From: Pseudomonas wenzhouensis
Lineage (GTDB): Bacteria > Pseudomonadota > Gammaproteobacteria > Pseudomonadales > Pseudomonadaceae
DNA: 64,000 nucleotides
NCBI RefSeq assembly: GCF_021029445.1
Contig: NZ_CP072610.1
Span: 3,286,001-3,350,000, forward strand
Direction: 5' to 3'
Shown here: positions 17,283 to 26,635 of the stretch, piece after piece
How the letters are laid out: every line of letters begins with the position of its first letter
Numbering within the stretch: position 1 is the first letter of the stretch
Notes under the pieces: model-generated
Told to the model about the DNA's origin: nothing
The model's input: only the letters and a program-made list of their open reading frames with translations
Database searches by the model: none
Made by a program: the position numbers and the translations under genes

Positions 17283-18259
17283 AGCAGAGTCTGTTCGAAA
17301 GTCGCCATCAGCCGGACTGGGATGCCTTCAACGGCCAACTCGATGCACTCGAGCGCGGCAAGGCCGATGCGCAGACCTGCCAGAGCTTCGCCGCTCGCTA
17401 CCGCCAGCTCTGTCAGCATCTGGCCCTGGCCCAGGCCCGCGGTTACAGCAGCCACCTGATCGACCAGCTGCAGCAACTGGCGATGCGTGGTCACCAGCAG
17501 TTCTACCGTCATCGCAGCCATCTCGGCGCGCAAATAATCCGCTTTCTGTTCGGCGGTTTTCCACGCCTGGTACGTAGCGAATGGCGCAGCGTCTGCGTCG
17601 CCAGCCTGCTGTTCTTCGGCAGCCTGGCGCTGATGGGGATGCTGACCTACCTCTATCCCGAACTGATCTTCAGCCTGGTCAGTCCCGAGCAGGTCAGCGA
17701 GATGGAGCGCATGTACGACCCTGATGCGCGCCGCCTCGGCCGCTTCAGCGAACGAGGCTCCGGTGATGACTGGGTGATGTTCGGCTTCTACATCATGAAC
17801 AACATCGGCATCGCCTTTCAGACCTTCGCCAGCGGTCTGCTGCTCGGCCTCGGCAGCCTGTTCTTCCTGCTGTTCAACGGCCTGATGATCGGCGCGGTGG
17901 CGGGCCACCTGACGCGCATCGGCTATGGCGAGCCGTTCTGGTCTTTCGTCATCGGCCATGGTGCCTTCGAGCTGACCGCCATCGCCCTGGCCGGCGCGGC
18001 AGGCTTCAAGCTCGGCTGGGCGCTGCTCGCCCCGGGGCGCCTGACTCGCAGCGAAGCCTTGCGCCTGGCAGCCGGCAAGGCGATTCAACTGGTGGCCGGG
18101 GTGATCCTGTTCCTGCTGCTGGCGGCCTTCATCGAGGCATTCTGGTCATCGACCACCTTCGCCAGCCCGGACATCAAGTACATCGTCGGTGCCGGACTCT
18201 GGGCACTGGTCTTGAGCTATCTGCTTTTGGCCGGGCGGAGGCAGCATGCGCCTGACTGA
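17279..18259 (+). CDS. SpoIIM-family (DUF95) membrane protein
   Basis: A 326-residue inner-membrane protein starting at GTG 17279, overlapping the previous stop (GTGA). An N-terminal cytoplasmic helical region (1-95) is followed by five or six membrane segments. Family hallmarks are NNIGIAFQTFASGLLLGLGS and GHGAFELTAIALAGAAG, the SpoIIM/YhaP signature. In Bacillus, SpoIIM belongs to the DMP peptidoglycan-remodelling complex. Here there is no sporulation, and the protein is part of a MoxR/DUF58 set, so a wall or envelope role is plausible but unproven. Confidence 0.85.
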   Translation: MKQSLFESRHQPDWDAFNGQLDALERGKADAQTCQSFAARYRQLCQHLALAQARGYSSHLIDQLQQLAMRGHQQFYRHRSHLGAQIIRFLFGGFPRLVRSEWRSVCVASLLFFGSLALMGMLTYLYPELIFSLVSPEQVSEMERMYDPDARRLGRFSERGSGDDWVMFGFYIMNNIGIAFQTFASGLLLGLGSLFFLLFNGLMIGAVAGHLTRIGYGEPFWSFVIGHGAFELTAIALAGAAGFKLGWALLAPGRLTRSEALRLAAGKAIQLVAGVILFLLLAAFIEAFWSSTTFASPDIKYIVGAGLWALVLSYLLLAGRRQHAPD

Positions 18260-19832
18260 AGCCAGCGTGGCCATCCGCCCGCGCAGCGCCTGGGAAGCCA
18301 TCGACCTCGGCGTGCTGCTCGCCCGTCGTCACGCCGGCCTGCTGATGGCCAGTTGGGCGCTGGTCACCCTGCCGCTGTTCGCCCTGCTCTGCGCCCTGCT
18401 CTGGCAGTATCCGGGCTGGGCCATCTTCCTGTTCTGGTGGCTCAAACCCGCCTATGAGCGGCTGCCGCTGTACATCCTTTCCCAGGCGCTGTTCGGCAAT
18501 ACGCCCACGCTCAAGCAATCCCTGCGTGCGCTGCCGCAACTGTTGTGGCCACAACTGCTGGCCAGCCTGACCTGGCGCCGCCTGAGCCCGACGCGCAGTT
18601 TCGACCTGCCCGTACAGCAGCTCGAAGGCCTGTCCGGTCAGGCGCGCAGCCAGCGCTTGGTGGTGCTCGGCCAACGCGACAGCGCCGCTGCCACCTGGCT
18701 GACGCTGGTCGGCATGCATCTGGAAATTGCCCTGTGGATGGGCCTGGTCGCCCTGTTCTATCTGATGCTGCCACAGCAGGTGGAACTGGACTGGAGCTGG
18801 GAAAGCCTGATCGCCGCCAGCAGCGGCCAGTGGCTGTGGCTGGAACACTTGTCCAACCTGCTTTACGTGCTGCTGCTGATCATCTGGGAGCCGGTCTATG
18901 TCGCCTGCGGCTTCACCCTCTACCTCAACCGCCGCACCGCCCTGGAAGCCTGGGATATCGAACTGACCTTCCGCCGCCTGCGCCAACGCCTGACCGGCAG
19001 CGCCTATGCCCTGCTGCTCGGTTGCGCCCTGCTGCTGACGCAGCTGCCCAGCGAGGCCTGGGCCGACACAGCGCCAGCCGTCAGCGAGGAGGCCAAGCAG
19101 GCTGACCCGCAAGGCCCCGACGCGCCGCGCCTGCTCCAGCAGCCACTGAGCAGCCAGGCCGCGCGTGAAAGCATCAAGGCCCTGCTCGACGAACCGCCCT
19201 TCCAGCACCGCGAAACCGTCACCCGCTGGCGCCTGGGCGAAGAGAAGCCCGCGGAGGAAACCAAACCGGAAGACATCGAAGCCTTCCTCGACATGCTCAA
19301 GAACCTGCTCAAACTCGGCGAATGGTGGAAGAGCCTGGATGTCGTCGCGCAAGTCTTCGAAGTACTGCTGTGGGCGGCGCTGGCCGCGCTGCTGGCCTTC
19401 GTCTTGTGGCGCTACCGCGAGTGGCTGCAGGCCTTTGCCGAACGCATCGGTCTGCCGACACGGCGCCGGCAGGCCGCACCACAGCAGCTGTTCGGGCTCG
19501 AACTGGCGCCGGAAACGCTGCCCGACGATGTCGCCAGCGAAGCTGAGCGGCTCTGGGCCGAACAACCGCGCGCTGCACTCGGTCTGCTCTACCGCGCCCT
19601 GCTCAGCCGCCTGCTACACGAACACCGCCTGCCCCTGAAGCAGTCGCACACCGAAGGCGAAGTGCTGCACCTGGTCGCAGGCCTTGGGCAGCAGAACCTG
19701 GAGGACTACAGTCGCCAGCTCACCCAGCACTGGCAGGCGCTGGCCTATGGTCACCGCGCACCGGCCGAATCACTGCGCGAGGGTCTGTGCCAGGGGTGGC
19801 GCAGCCTGTTCGGCCAGGAGCGTGCGGCATGA
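18246..19832 (+). CDS. DUF4129-domain membrane protein
   Basis: A 528-residue protein with two blocks of membrane segments (about 30-60 and 155-225), another near 258-280, a charged soluble stretch (about 280-365), a further helix (about 375-395), and a C-terminal DUF4129 domain (about 440-510; EAERLWAEQPRAALGLLYRALLSRLL). DUF4129 also closes transglutaminase-like proteins of the TgpA type, also found with MoxR and DUF58. The start overlaps the SpoIIM gene by 14 bases and the end overlaps the next ATG by four. No catalytic motif seen. Confidence 0.82.
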   Translation: MRLTEASVAIRPRSAWEAIDLGVLLARRHAGLLMASWALVTLPLFALLCALLWQYPGWAIFLFWWLKPAYERLPLYILSQALFGNTPTLKQSLRALPQLLWPQLLASLTWRRLSPTRSFDLPVQQLEGLSGQARSQRLVVLGQRDSAAATWLTLVGMHLEIALWMGLVALFYLMLPQQVELDWSWESLIAASSGQWLWLEHLSNLLYVLLLIIWEPVYVACGFTLYLNRRTALEAWDIELTFRRLRQRLTGSAYALLLGCALLLTQLPSEAWADTAPAVSEEAKQADPQGPDAPRLLQQPLSSQAARESIKALLDEPPFQHRETVTRWRLGEEKPAEETKPEDIEAFLDMLKNLLKLGEWWKSLDVVAQVFEVLLWAALAALLAFVLWRYREWLQAFAERIGLPTRRRQAAPQQLFGLELAPETLPDDVASEAERLWAEQPRAALGLLYRALLSRLLHEHRLPLKQSHTEGEVLHLVAGLGQQNLEDYSRQLTQHWQALAYGHRAPAESLREGLCQGWRSLFGQERAA

Positions 19833-21010
19833 GTCGGCGCAGCGGATTCATCCTCGCCATGGCCCTGCTGTTGGCGCTGGGACTGATCGCCAGTTACGTG
19901 CTGGGCAAACTCGAACCTTACGAAGACGTGATCGAGCACGGCCCTGCCCCCGAGGTTGCCAACAGCCCTTACCTGGCCGCCGAGCATTTCCTGCGCAAAC
20001 AGGGTATCGCCGCGCGCCGCGCAGAAGGTCTGGAGGTGCTCGACGGCCTGCCCAGCGCGGGCCAGACCCTGATGCTGCTGGCCGACCGTGGCAACATGAC
20101 GCCGCGCCAGGTCGAGCGCGTGCTGCAATGGACGGCCAATGGCGGTCATCTGCTGTTCATCGCCGAACGCCTGTGGGACGAAGAGGAAGGCCAGAGCGGC
20201 GACCTGCTGCTCGACCTGCTCGGCATCCAGCAGTACATGAGCGACGATCTGGACGACGACGAGAGCAGCGAGTCGGAGCAGGAGAACGAGGAGAGCGACG
20301 CCTACCCGCAACTCACCAAGCTCTATCTGGAGAATGAGCAGGCGCCGGCCTATATCGCCTTCGACACCGATTTTCACCTGTACGACGCGCAGAACCGTGC
20401 CCACGCCTGGGCCAATAGCGAGGCCGCCACACACCTGCTGCAGCTCTACCATGGCGACGGCCTGATCACCGTACTGAGCGATCCGTGGATCTGGCAGAAC
20501 CGCACCATCAATGAATACGACCACGCCTGGCTGCTCTGGTACCTGAGCCAGGACAGCGCCGTCACCCTGTTCTATCACGCCGACAGCGACAGCCTGGCGC
20601 GCCTGCTGCTGCGCCATTTCCCGCTGGCCTTGCTGGTGCTGGCGCTGCTGATCATCGCCAGCCTGTGGCACGTCGGTATGCGTCAAGGCCCGTTGCAGGC
20701 ACCGGCCAGCCGCGCCCGCCGTCAGCTCGAAGAGCACTTGCGCGGCAGCGCCGATTTCCTCCTCCGGCGCAGTGGTCAGCACAGTCTGCTCAAAGGCCTG
20801 CAACAGGATATCTATCGCCGAGCGCGGCGCCGCCACCCCGGTTTCGAGAAGCTCGCCGTCGCCGAACAGTGGCAGGTGCTCGGTCGCCTGACCCGCCTGC
20901 CCGCCAAGGACATCAGCCAGGCCATGCGCCCATTGCCGCCGCAACGCCTGTCCGCCAGTGACTTCACCCGCCAGGTCGCCCACCTGCAAACCCTCAGGAA
21001 TGCCCTATGA
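19829..21010 (+). CDS. DUF4350-domain membrane protein
   Basis: A 393-residue protein with one N-terminal membrane segment (about 6-26), a soluble domain of DUF4350/GldG-like fold (about 40-250), a second membrane segment (about 255-275) and a basic cytoplasmic tail with RRARRRHPGFEKLAV. The soluble part contains a strongly acidic run (about 138-160, rich in Asp, Glu and Ser) that would suit metal or protein binding. ATG 19829 overlaps the previous stop; its own stop overlaps the MoxR gene start by four bases. Function unknown. Confidence 0.8.
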   Translation: MSRRSGFILAMALLLALGLIASYVLGKLEPYEDVIEHGPAPEVANSPYLAAEHFLRKQGIAARRAEGLEVLDGLPSAGQTLMLLADRGNMTPRQVERVLQWTANGGHLLFIAERLWDEEEGQSGDLLLDLLGIQQYMSDDLDDDESSESEQENEESDAYPQLTKLYLENEQAPAYIAFDTDFHLYDAQNRAHAWANSEAATHLLQLYHGDGLITVLSDPWIWQNRTINEYDHAWLLWYLSQDSAVTLFYHADSDSLARLLLRHFPLALLVLALLIIASLWHVGMRQGPLQAPASRARRQLEEHLRGSADFLLRRSGQHSLLKGLQQDIYRRARRRHPGFEKLAVAEQWQVLGRLTRLPAKDISQAMRPLPPQRLSASDFTRQVAHLQTLRNAL

Positions 21011-22041
21011 GCGAAATCCCCGAGAACGACAACCTGCCGGTGCAGGAAACCCCGGCCGCCGCGCCGAGCAACCCGCAAGCGCAGCAACGCCAACGCGCCA
21101 GCCAACTGGCCCAGGCTCTGCGCACCGAGCTGCGCAAGGCCGTGATCGGCCAGGGTGCGGTGATCGACGACGTGCTAACCGCCTTGCTCGCCGGTGGCCA
21201 TGTGCTGGTCGAAGGTGTGCCGGGCCTCGGCAAGACCCTGCTGGTGCGCGCCCTGGCGCGTTGCTTCGGCGGCGAATTCGCGCGCATCCAGTTCACCCCG
21301 GACCTGATGCCCAGCGATGTCACCGGCCATGCCGTGTACGACATGCAGAGCGAGCAGTTCAAGCTGCGCAAGGGGCCAGTGTTCACCAACCTGTTGCTGG
21401 CTGACGAAATCAACCGCGCGCCGGCCAAGACCCAGGCCGCCCTGCTGGAGGTGATGCAGGAGCGCCAGGTGACCCTGGAAGGCCGTGCCCTGCCGGTGCA
21501 ATTGCCATTCATGGTACTGGCGACCATGAACCCGATCGAGCAGGAAGGCACCTACCCGCTGCCGGAAGCCGAGCTGGACCGTTTCATGCTCAAACTGCGC
21601 ATGGATTATCCGCAGCAGGACGAAGAATTGAACATGGTGCGCCAGGTGACCCGCTCGGCCAGGGCCGACATGCTCGAAGTCAGCCCGCTGCGTACCCTGC
21701 TGCAAGCCAAGGACGTGCTGGCGCTGCAGAAGATCGCCAGCGATCTGCCACTGGATGATCAGGTGCTCGATTACGCCGTACGCCTGGCCCGTGCTACCCG
21801 TAGCTGGCCGGGCCTGGCCATGGGCGCCGGGCCGCGCGCGTCGATCGCCCTGGTGCGTGGTGGCCGTGCCCGCGCGCTGCTGCGCGGCGGCGATTTCGTC
21901 CTGCCGGATGACATCAAGGGCTGCGCCCTGGCCGTGCTGCGTCATCGCGTGCGTCTGGCGCCGGAGCTGGACATCGAAGGCCTGTCGGTGGATCAGGTGC
22001 TGCAACAGTTGCTCGACCAGGTACCGGCGCCACGCCTATGA
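21007..22041 (+). CDS. MoxR-family AAA+ ATPase
   Basis: A 344-residue AAA+ chaperone-like ATPase. Walker A is GVPGLGKT at residues 70-77, Walker B LLADEI at 129-135 with Asp133/Glu134, and sensor motifs follow (ATMNPIEQEGTYPLPEAELDRF). MoxR proteins act with von Willebrand-type partners to mature or remodel protein complexes; here the partner is the DUF58 protein encoded in a four-base overlap. The first 40 residues are a low-complexity tail rich in Gln, Ala and Pro. Its substrate is most likely one of the four membrane proteins of this operon. Confidence 0.92.
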   Translation: MSEIPENDNLPVQETPAAAPSNPQAQQRQRASQLAQALRTELRKAVIGQGAVIDDVLTALLAGGHVLVEGVPGLGKTLLVRALARCFGGEFARIQFTPDLMPSDVTGHAVYDMQSEQFKLRKGPVFTNLLLADEINRAPAKTQAALLEVMQERQVTLEGRALPVQLPFMVLATMNPIEQEGTYPLPEAELDRFMLKLRMDYPQQDEELNMVRQVTRSARADMLEVSPLRTLLQAKDVLALQKIASDLPLDDQVLDYAVRLARATRSWPGLAMGAGPRASIALVRGGRARALLRGGDFVLPDDIKGCALAVLRHRVRLAPELDIEGLSVDQVLQQLLDQVPAPRL

Positions 22042-23369
22042 AACCTTCGCGCCTGCTCCTCGGGCTGCTCGGCGGCCTGTTCGCCGCCGCCGTGTTGCTC
22101 GGCGCCCTGCCCCTGCTCGGCATTCGCCTGGCAGACAGCCTGATGCCGCTGGCCTGGGGGCTGTTGCTGGCCTTGCTGCTGATCGCCGCCGTCGATGCCT
22201 TGTGGCTGCGCCGCCAGCGCTCACCGCGCCTGGAGCGCGTGCTGCCCGGCAACCTGCCGCTGGGGCGCTGGAGCGAGGTGCAACTGATCGCTCACCACGA
22301 TTTCACTCAAACACAGGAAATCGAGGTCTTCGAGCATGTGCCAGAAGGCATGGCCTTCGACTTCCTGCCGCAACGCATCACCCTGCAGCCTGGCCAGCAG
22401 ACGCGGGTCAGCTATCGTCTGAAGCCGCTGATCCGTGGGCACTTCCACTTCGCCCAGTGCGAGCTGCAACTGCCCAGCCCGCTGCGCCTGTGGCAAGCCA
22501 AGCGCCTGTTGCCGCTGGCTGGCGAAAGCCGCGTCTACCCGGACTTCGCCCGCCTCTACGGCGCGCAACTCAAGGCCGTGGACGACTGGCTGAGCCAGTT
22601 GGGCGTGCGCCAGCGCCCGCGCCGCGGCCTGGGTCTGGAATTTCACCAGCTGCGTGAATTTCGTGACGGCGACACCCTGCGCCAGATCGACTGGAAGGCC
22701 ACTGCGCGCAAGCGTACGCCCATCGCTCGTGAATACCAGGACGAGCGCGACCAGCAGATCGTCTTCCTGCTCGATTGCGGCCGGCGCATGCGCAGCCAGG
22801 ACGACGAGCTGTCGCACTTCGACCACGCCCTCAACGCCTGCCTGCTGCTCAGCTACGTGGCGCTGCGCCAGGGCGATGCCGTCGGCCTGGCGACCTTCGC
22901 CGGCAACCAGTCGCGTTACCTGGCGCCGGTCAAAGGCCCGGCGCAACTGAATGTGCTGCTCAATGCCGTCTATGACCTCGACACCAGCCAGCAACCGGCC
23001 GACTTCAATGCCGCTGCCGACGTGCTGCTGGCGCGTCAGCGGCGCCGCTCGCTGGTGGTGCTGGTGACCAACCTGCGCGACGAAGACGATCAGGATCTGC
23101 TCGCCGCCGTGCGCCGTCTGTCACGCCAACATCGTGTGCTGATCGCCAGCCTGCGCGAGGAAGCCCTGGACCGTCTGCGCCAGACGCCCGTGGAACAATT
23201 CGATCAGGCCCTGGCCTACTGCGGCACGCTCGACTATCTCAATGCCCGTGCAGAACTGCACGAGCGTCTGGCTGCCCATGAAGTACCGGTACTCGATGCG
23301 CGCCCGGGCGAACTCGGCCCGGAGCTGGTCAGCAGTTATCTGGCCTGGAAGAAAGCCGGCGCGCTTTGA
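22038..23369 (+). CDS. DUF58-domain protein (vWA-like MoxR partner)
   Basis: A 443-residue protein with two N-terminal membrane segments (about 6-25 and 37-57), a beta-rich periplasmic-type region and a DUF58 domain with the invariant FRDGDTLRQIDWKATARK core (about 208-225). A vWA-like fold follows from IVFLLDCGRR (about 241-250). The MIDAS position here reads Asp-Cys-Gly-Arg instead of Asp-x-Ser-x-Ser, so metal binding at that site is doubtful. Last gene of the coupled series; no obvious terminator follows directly. Confidence 0.87.
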   Translation: MKPSRLLLGLLGGLFAAAVLLGALPLLGIRLADSLMPLAWGLLLALLLIAAVDALWLRRQRSPRLERVLPGNLPLGRWSEVQLIAHHDFTQTQEIEVFEHVPEGMAFDFLPQRITLQPGQQTRVSYRLKPLIRGHFHFAQCELQLPSPLRLWQAKRLLPLAGESRVYPDFARLYGAQLKAVDDWLSQLGVRQRPRRGLGLEFHQLREFRDGDTLRQIDWKATARKRTPIAREYQDERDQQIVFLLDCGRRMRSQDDELSHFDHALNACLLLSYVALRQGDAVGLATFAGNQSRYLAPVKGPAQLNVLLNAVYDLDTSQQPADFNAAADVLLARQRRRSLVVLVTNLRDEDDQDLLAAVRRLSRQHRVLIASLREEALDRLRQTPVEQFDQALAYCGTLDYLNARAELHERLAAHEVPVLDARPGELGPELVSSYLAWKKAGAL

Positions 23370-23503
23370 GGTCTGTTGGCATTTCGGCAAAGCCGCGCCG
23401 AAAGAGGCAACTGCTGGCGCCCTTGACTGTCGAACCCAATGCTGCAAAGGCCCTGGCACCGGCTTTCCCACACAGATGTTGCGTGGTTATGGCCGTGGTC
23501 GGG

Positions 23504-23512
23504 TGCTATGAT
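23504..23512 (+). promoter_or_regulatory. Extended -10 promoter element of sodB
   Basis: TGC followed by TATGAT, an extended -10 element about 100 bases before the sodB start, in the 243-base space after the DUF58 gene. No convincing -35 at 17 bases, as is common with extended -10 promoters. Confidence 0.5.
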
Positions 23513-23612
23513 CCCGAGTCTGCGGCGCAAAGAGTACAAACTCGACGCCGCCTATAGGCCGCCCGTGATCGGCCTTGCGCATACCGCACACGACCTGAGT
23601 AGGAGATAGACC

Positions 23613-24194
23613 ATGGCTTTTGAATTGCCGCCGCTGCCTTACGAAAAGAATGCTCTCGAGCCGCACATTTCCGCCGAGACCCTCGAATTCCACCACGACA
23701 AGCACCACAACACCTACGTCGTGAACCTGAACAACCTGGTGCCGGGCACCGAGTTCGAAGGCAAGAGCCTGGAAGAAATCGTCAAGACTTCCTCGGGCGG
23801 CATCTTCAACAACGCCGCCCAGGTGTGGAACCACACCTTCTACTGGAACTGCCTGTCGCCGAACGGCGGTGGCCAGCCGACCGGCGCCCTGGCTGACGCC
23901 ATCAACGCGGCCTTCGGTTCCTTCGACAAGTTCAAGGAAGAGTTCAGCAAGGTCTCCATCGGCACCTTCGGTTCCGGCTGGGGCTGGCTGGTGAAGAAGG
24001 CTGACGGTTCCCTGGCCCTGGCCAGCACCATCGGCGCCGGCTGCCCGCTGACCAGCGGCGACACCCCGCTGCTGACCTGCGACGTCTGGGAACACGCCTA
24101 CTACATCGACTACCGCAACCTGCGTCCGAAGTACGTCGAAGCATTCTGGAACCTGGTCAACTGGGACTTCGTCGCCCAGAATTACGCGGCCTGA
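23613..24194 (+). CDS. sodB: Superoxide dismutase (Fe type)
   Basis: A 193-residue cytoplasmic iron superoxide dismutase converting superoxide to oxygen and peroxide. Metal ligands are visible in family order: His in [12 protein letters not shown] (residue 27), His in QVWNHTFYW (74), and the [11 protein letters not shown] motif (Asp 157 and His 161 region). The Gln in NGGGQPTG and the overall N-terminus [19 protein letters not shown] point to the Fe rather than the Mn form. GGAG precedes the ATG. In Pseudomonas this gene is repressed by small RNAs under iron limitation; no such element is identifiable here. Confidence 0.96.
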   Translation: MAFELPPLPYEKNALEPHISAETLEFHHDKHHNTYVVNLNNLVPGTEFEGKSLEEIVKTSSGGIFNNAAQVWNHTFYWNCLSPNGGGQPTGALADAINAAFGSFDKFKEEFSKVSIGTFGSGWGWLVKKADGSLALASTIGAGCPLTSGDTPLLTCDVWEHAYYIDYRNLRPKYVEAFWNLVNWDFVAQNYAA

Positions 24195-24211
24195 TTCCAA
24201 GCCGTGTCATG

Positions 24212-24246
24212 CGAAAACCCGGTCCCGATGACCGGGTTTTTCGTTT
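24212..24246 (+). terminator. Rho-independent terminator of sodB
   Basis: Stem CGAAAACCCGGT with ACCGGGTTTTTCG, 7-base loop, followed by TTTT, just after the sodB stop. Confidence 0.9.
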
Positions 24247-24520
24247 TCGGCCGTTGAGAATGCTGTCAGATGAAGCGCCTTATGCCTGCAATCGGCTGCA
24301 GAACCGACACTCGACAGACGAACGATGCGTACAGATGCTCAAGTCTGCTGCCCTGACACCGACACAGTGCAGTGGCCGGCTCAACGTACGAACTCGCTCC
24401 AAGCTCTGATTTGTTGGGTAAAAAGTACCAATTAGCGATGATGGCCCTTTGACGGCCAAGGTTAGATTGCCAATACTCTCATCAGATTGACGCTGTACGC
24501 ACCGACACAAGGAATTGCCT
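24247..24520 (+). other. Leader region of bifA with no gene seen
   Basis: About 270 bases between the sodB terminator and bifA. I see no convincing open frame, no clear -35/-10 pair and no strong hairpin. Composition becomes AT-richer from about 24410, where the bifA promoter probably lies. Confidence 0.4.
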
Positions 24521-26575
24521 TTGAAGCTGGAATTGAAAAACAGCTTGTCGCTCAAGTTGCTCCGCGTGGTGCTGCTGTCAGCATTCGTGGTCGGGGTGGT
24601 GTTGAGCTGTGCGCAGATCGTTTTCGATGCCTATAAGACCCGCCAGGCGGTTGCCAACGACGCCCATCGCATCCTCGGCATGTTCCGCGACCCGTCGACG
24701 CAAGCGGTCTACAGCCTGGACCGGGAAATGGGCATGCAGGTGATCGAAGGCCTGTTTCAGCACGAGTCGGTACGCTACGCCTCCATCGGCCATCCCAACG
24801 AGCCAATGCTCGCCGAGCGCTCGCGTGATCTGGCACAGATGCCCACGCGCTGGCTGACCGACACCATTCTCGGCAAGGAGCAGCTGTTTTCGACCAAGCT
24901 GGTGGGTCGCGGCCCCTACAGCGAGTATTACGGTGACCTCAACATCACCCTGGATACCGCGCCTTATGGCGAGAGTTTCGTCACCAACTCGGTGATCATC
25001 TTCATATCGGGCGTGCTGCGCGCCATGGCCATGGGGCTGGTGCTCTATCTGGTCTATCACTGGCTGCTGACCAAACCACTCTCGAAAATCATCGAGCACC
25101 TGACCAACATCAACCCCGACCGCCCCAGCGAACACAAGCTGCCGATGCTGCCGGGCAACGAGAAGAACGAACTGGGCCTGTGGATCAATACGGCCAACCA
25201 GTTGCTGGCCTCCATCGAACGCAACACCCACCTGCGTCATGAGGCCGAGAACAGTCTGTTACGCATGGCGCAGTACGATTTCCTCACGGGTCTGCCGAAC
25301 CGCCAGCAACTGCAGCAGCAACTCGACCAGATTCTCGAAGATGCCGGCCGCCTGCAGCGCCGCGTCGCCGTTCTTTGCGTCGGCCTGGATGATTTCAAGG
25401 GCATCAACGAGCAATTCAGCTATCAAAGCGGCGACCAGTTGCTGCTCGCCCTCTCCGACCGCCTGCGCAGCCACAGCGGCCGTCTTGGTGCTCTGGCACG
25501 CCTGGGAGGCGACCAGTTCGCCCTGGTTCAGGCCGATATCGAACAACCCTACGAAGCGGCCGAACTGGCACAAAGCATACTCGATGATCTAGAGCAGCCC
25601 TTTAGGCTCGATCAGCACGAAGTTCGCCTGCGCGCCACCATCGGCATCACCCTGTTCCCGGAAGACGGCGACAGCACCGAGAAACTGCTGCAAAAAGCCG
25701 AACAAACCATGACCCTGGCCAAGAGCCGCTCACGCAACCGTTACCAGTTCTATATCGCCAGCGTCGACAGCGAGATGCGCCGCCGCCGTGAGCTGGAGAA
25801 GGATTTGCGCGACGCCCTGGCGCAGAATCAGCTGCACCTGGTCTATCAGCCACAGGTGGACTATCGCGATCACAGCATCGTCGGCGTCGAGGCCCTGCTG
25901 CGCTGGCAACATCCACAGCATGGTTTCGTGGCGCCGGATCTGTTCATCCCGCTGGCCGAGCAGAACGGCACCATCATTCCCATCGGCGAGTGGATTCTCG
26001 ACCAGAGCTGCCGCCAGCTAAGGGAATGGCACGACCAGGGCTTCAGCAACCTGCGCATGGCCATCAACCTGTCTACCGTGCAGTTGCACCACGCCGAGCT
26101 GCCGCGCGTGGTCAACAATCTGATGCAGGTCTACCGCCTGCCGCCGAAAAGCCTGGAGCTGGAGGTCACCGAAACCGGCCTGATGGAAGACATCAGTACC
26201 GCCGCCCAGCATCTGCTCAGCCTGCGCCGCTCCGGTGCACTGATCGCCATCGATGACTTCGGTACCGGCTATTCCTCACTGAGCTACCTCAAGAGCCTGC
26301 CGCTGGACAAGATCAAGATCGACAAGAGTTTCGTCCAGGATCTGCTCGAAGATGAAGACGATGCCACCATCGTTCGCGCCATCATCCAGCTGGGCAAGAG
26401 CCTGGGCATGCAGGTCATCGCCGAGGGCGTGGAAACCGCCGAGCAGGAAGCCTACATCATTGCCCAGGGCTGCCATGAAGGTCAGGGTTACCTGTACAGC
26501 AAACCACTGCCGGCACGTGAGCTGACGCTGTTTCTCAAGCAGGCGCGGCGCCTGAGCTCAGCGGCAACGCTCTGA
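24521..26575 (+). CDS. bifA: Cyclic-di-GMP phosphodiesterase BifA
   Basis: A 684-residue inner-membrane protein: membrane helix (about 12-34), periplasmic loop, second helix (about 155-182), HAMP-like stretch, degenerate GGDEF domain (about 250-410) and EAL domain (about 425-675). The GGDEF site reads GGDQF (329-333), so it should not make c-di-GMP; the EAL motif EALLRW (457-462) and the DDFGTGYSS loop are intact, so it should degrade it. BifA inversely controls biofilm and swarming. The start is TTG at 24521 with AAGGAA six bases upstream; the TTG at 24515 would sit on top of that site. Location next to sodB matches P. aeruginosa. Confidence 0.94.
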   Translation: MKLELKNSLSLKLLRVVLLSAFVVGVVLSCAQIVFDAYKTRQAVANDAHRILGMFRDPSTQAVYSLDREMGMQVIEGLFQHESVRYASIGHPNEPMLAERSRDLAQMPTRWLTDTILGKEQLFSTKLVGRGPYSEYYGDLNITLDTAPYGESFVTNSVIIFISGVLRAMAMGLVLYLVYHWLLTKPLSKIIEHLTNINPDRPSEHKLPMLPGNEKNELGLWINTANQLLASIERNTHLRHEAENSLLRMAQYDFLTGLPNRQQLQQQLDQILEDAGRLQRRVAVLCVGLDDFKGINEQFSYQSGDQLLLALSDRLRSHSGRLGALARLGGDQFALVQADIEQPYEAAELAQSILDDLEQPFRLDQHEVRLRATIGITLFPEDGDSTEKLLQKAEQTMTLAKSRSRNRYQFYIASVDSEMRRRRELEKDLRDALAQNQLHLVYQPQVDYRDHSIVGVEALLRWQHPQHGFVAPDLFIPLAEQNGTIIPIGEWILDQSCRQLREWHDQGFSNLRMAINLSTVQLHHAELPRVVNNLMQVYRLPPKSLELEVTETGLMEDISTAAQHLLSLRRSGALIAIDDFGTGYSSLSYLKSLPLDKIKIDKSFVQDLLEDEDDATIVRAIIQLGKSLGMQVIAEGVETAEQEAYIIAQGCHEGQGYLYSKPLPARELTLFLKQARRLSSAATL

Positions 26576-26588
26576 CCGCTCAAACAGG

Positions 26589-26616
26589 AACGCCGCGATT
26601 GATCGCGGCGTTTTCA
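26589..26616 (+). terminator. Terminator of bifA
   Basis: Eleven-bp perfect stem AACGCCGCGAT/ATCGCGGCGTT with a 2-base spacer and T-rich tail, 13 bases after the bifA stop. It may also act leftwards on nothing obvious, because the next gene on the right ends at 26636. Confidence 0.85.
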
Positions 26617-26635
26617 TTCCTAACCGCAATCGCGT

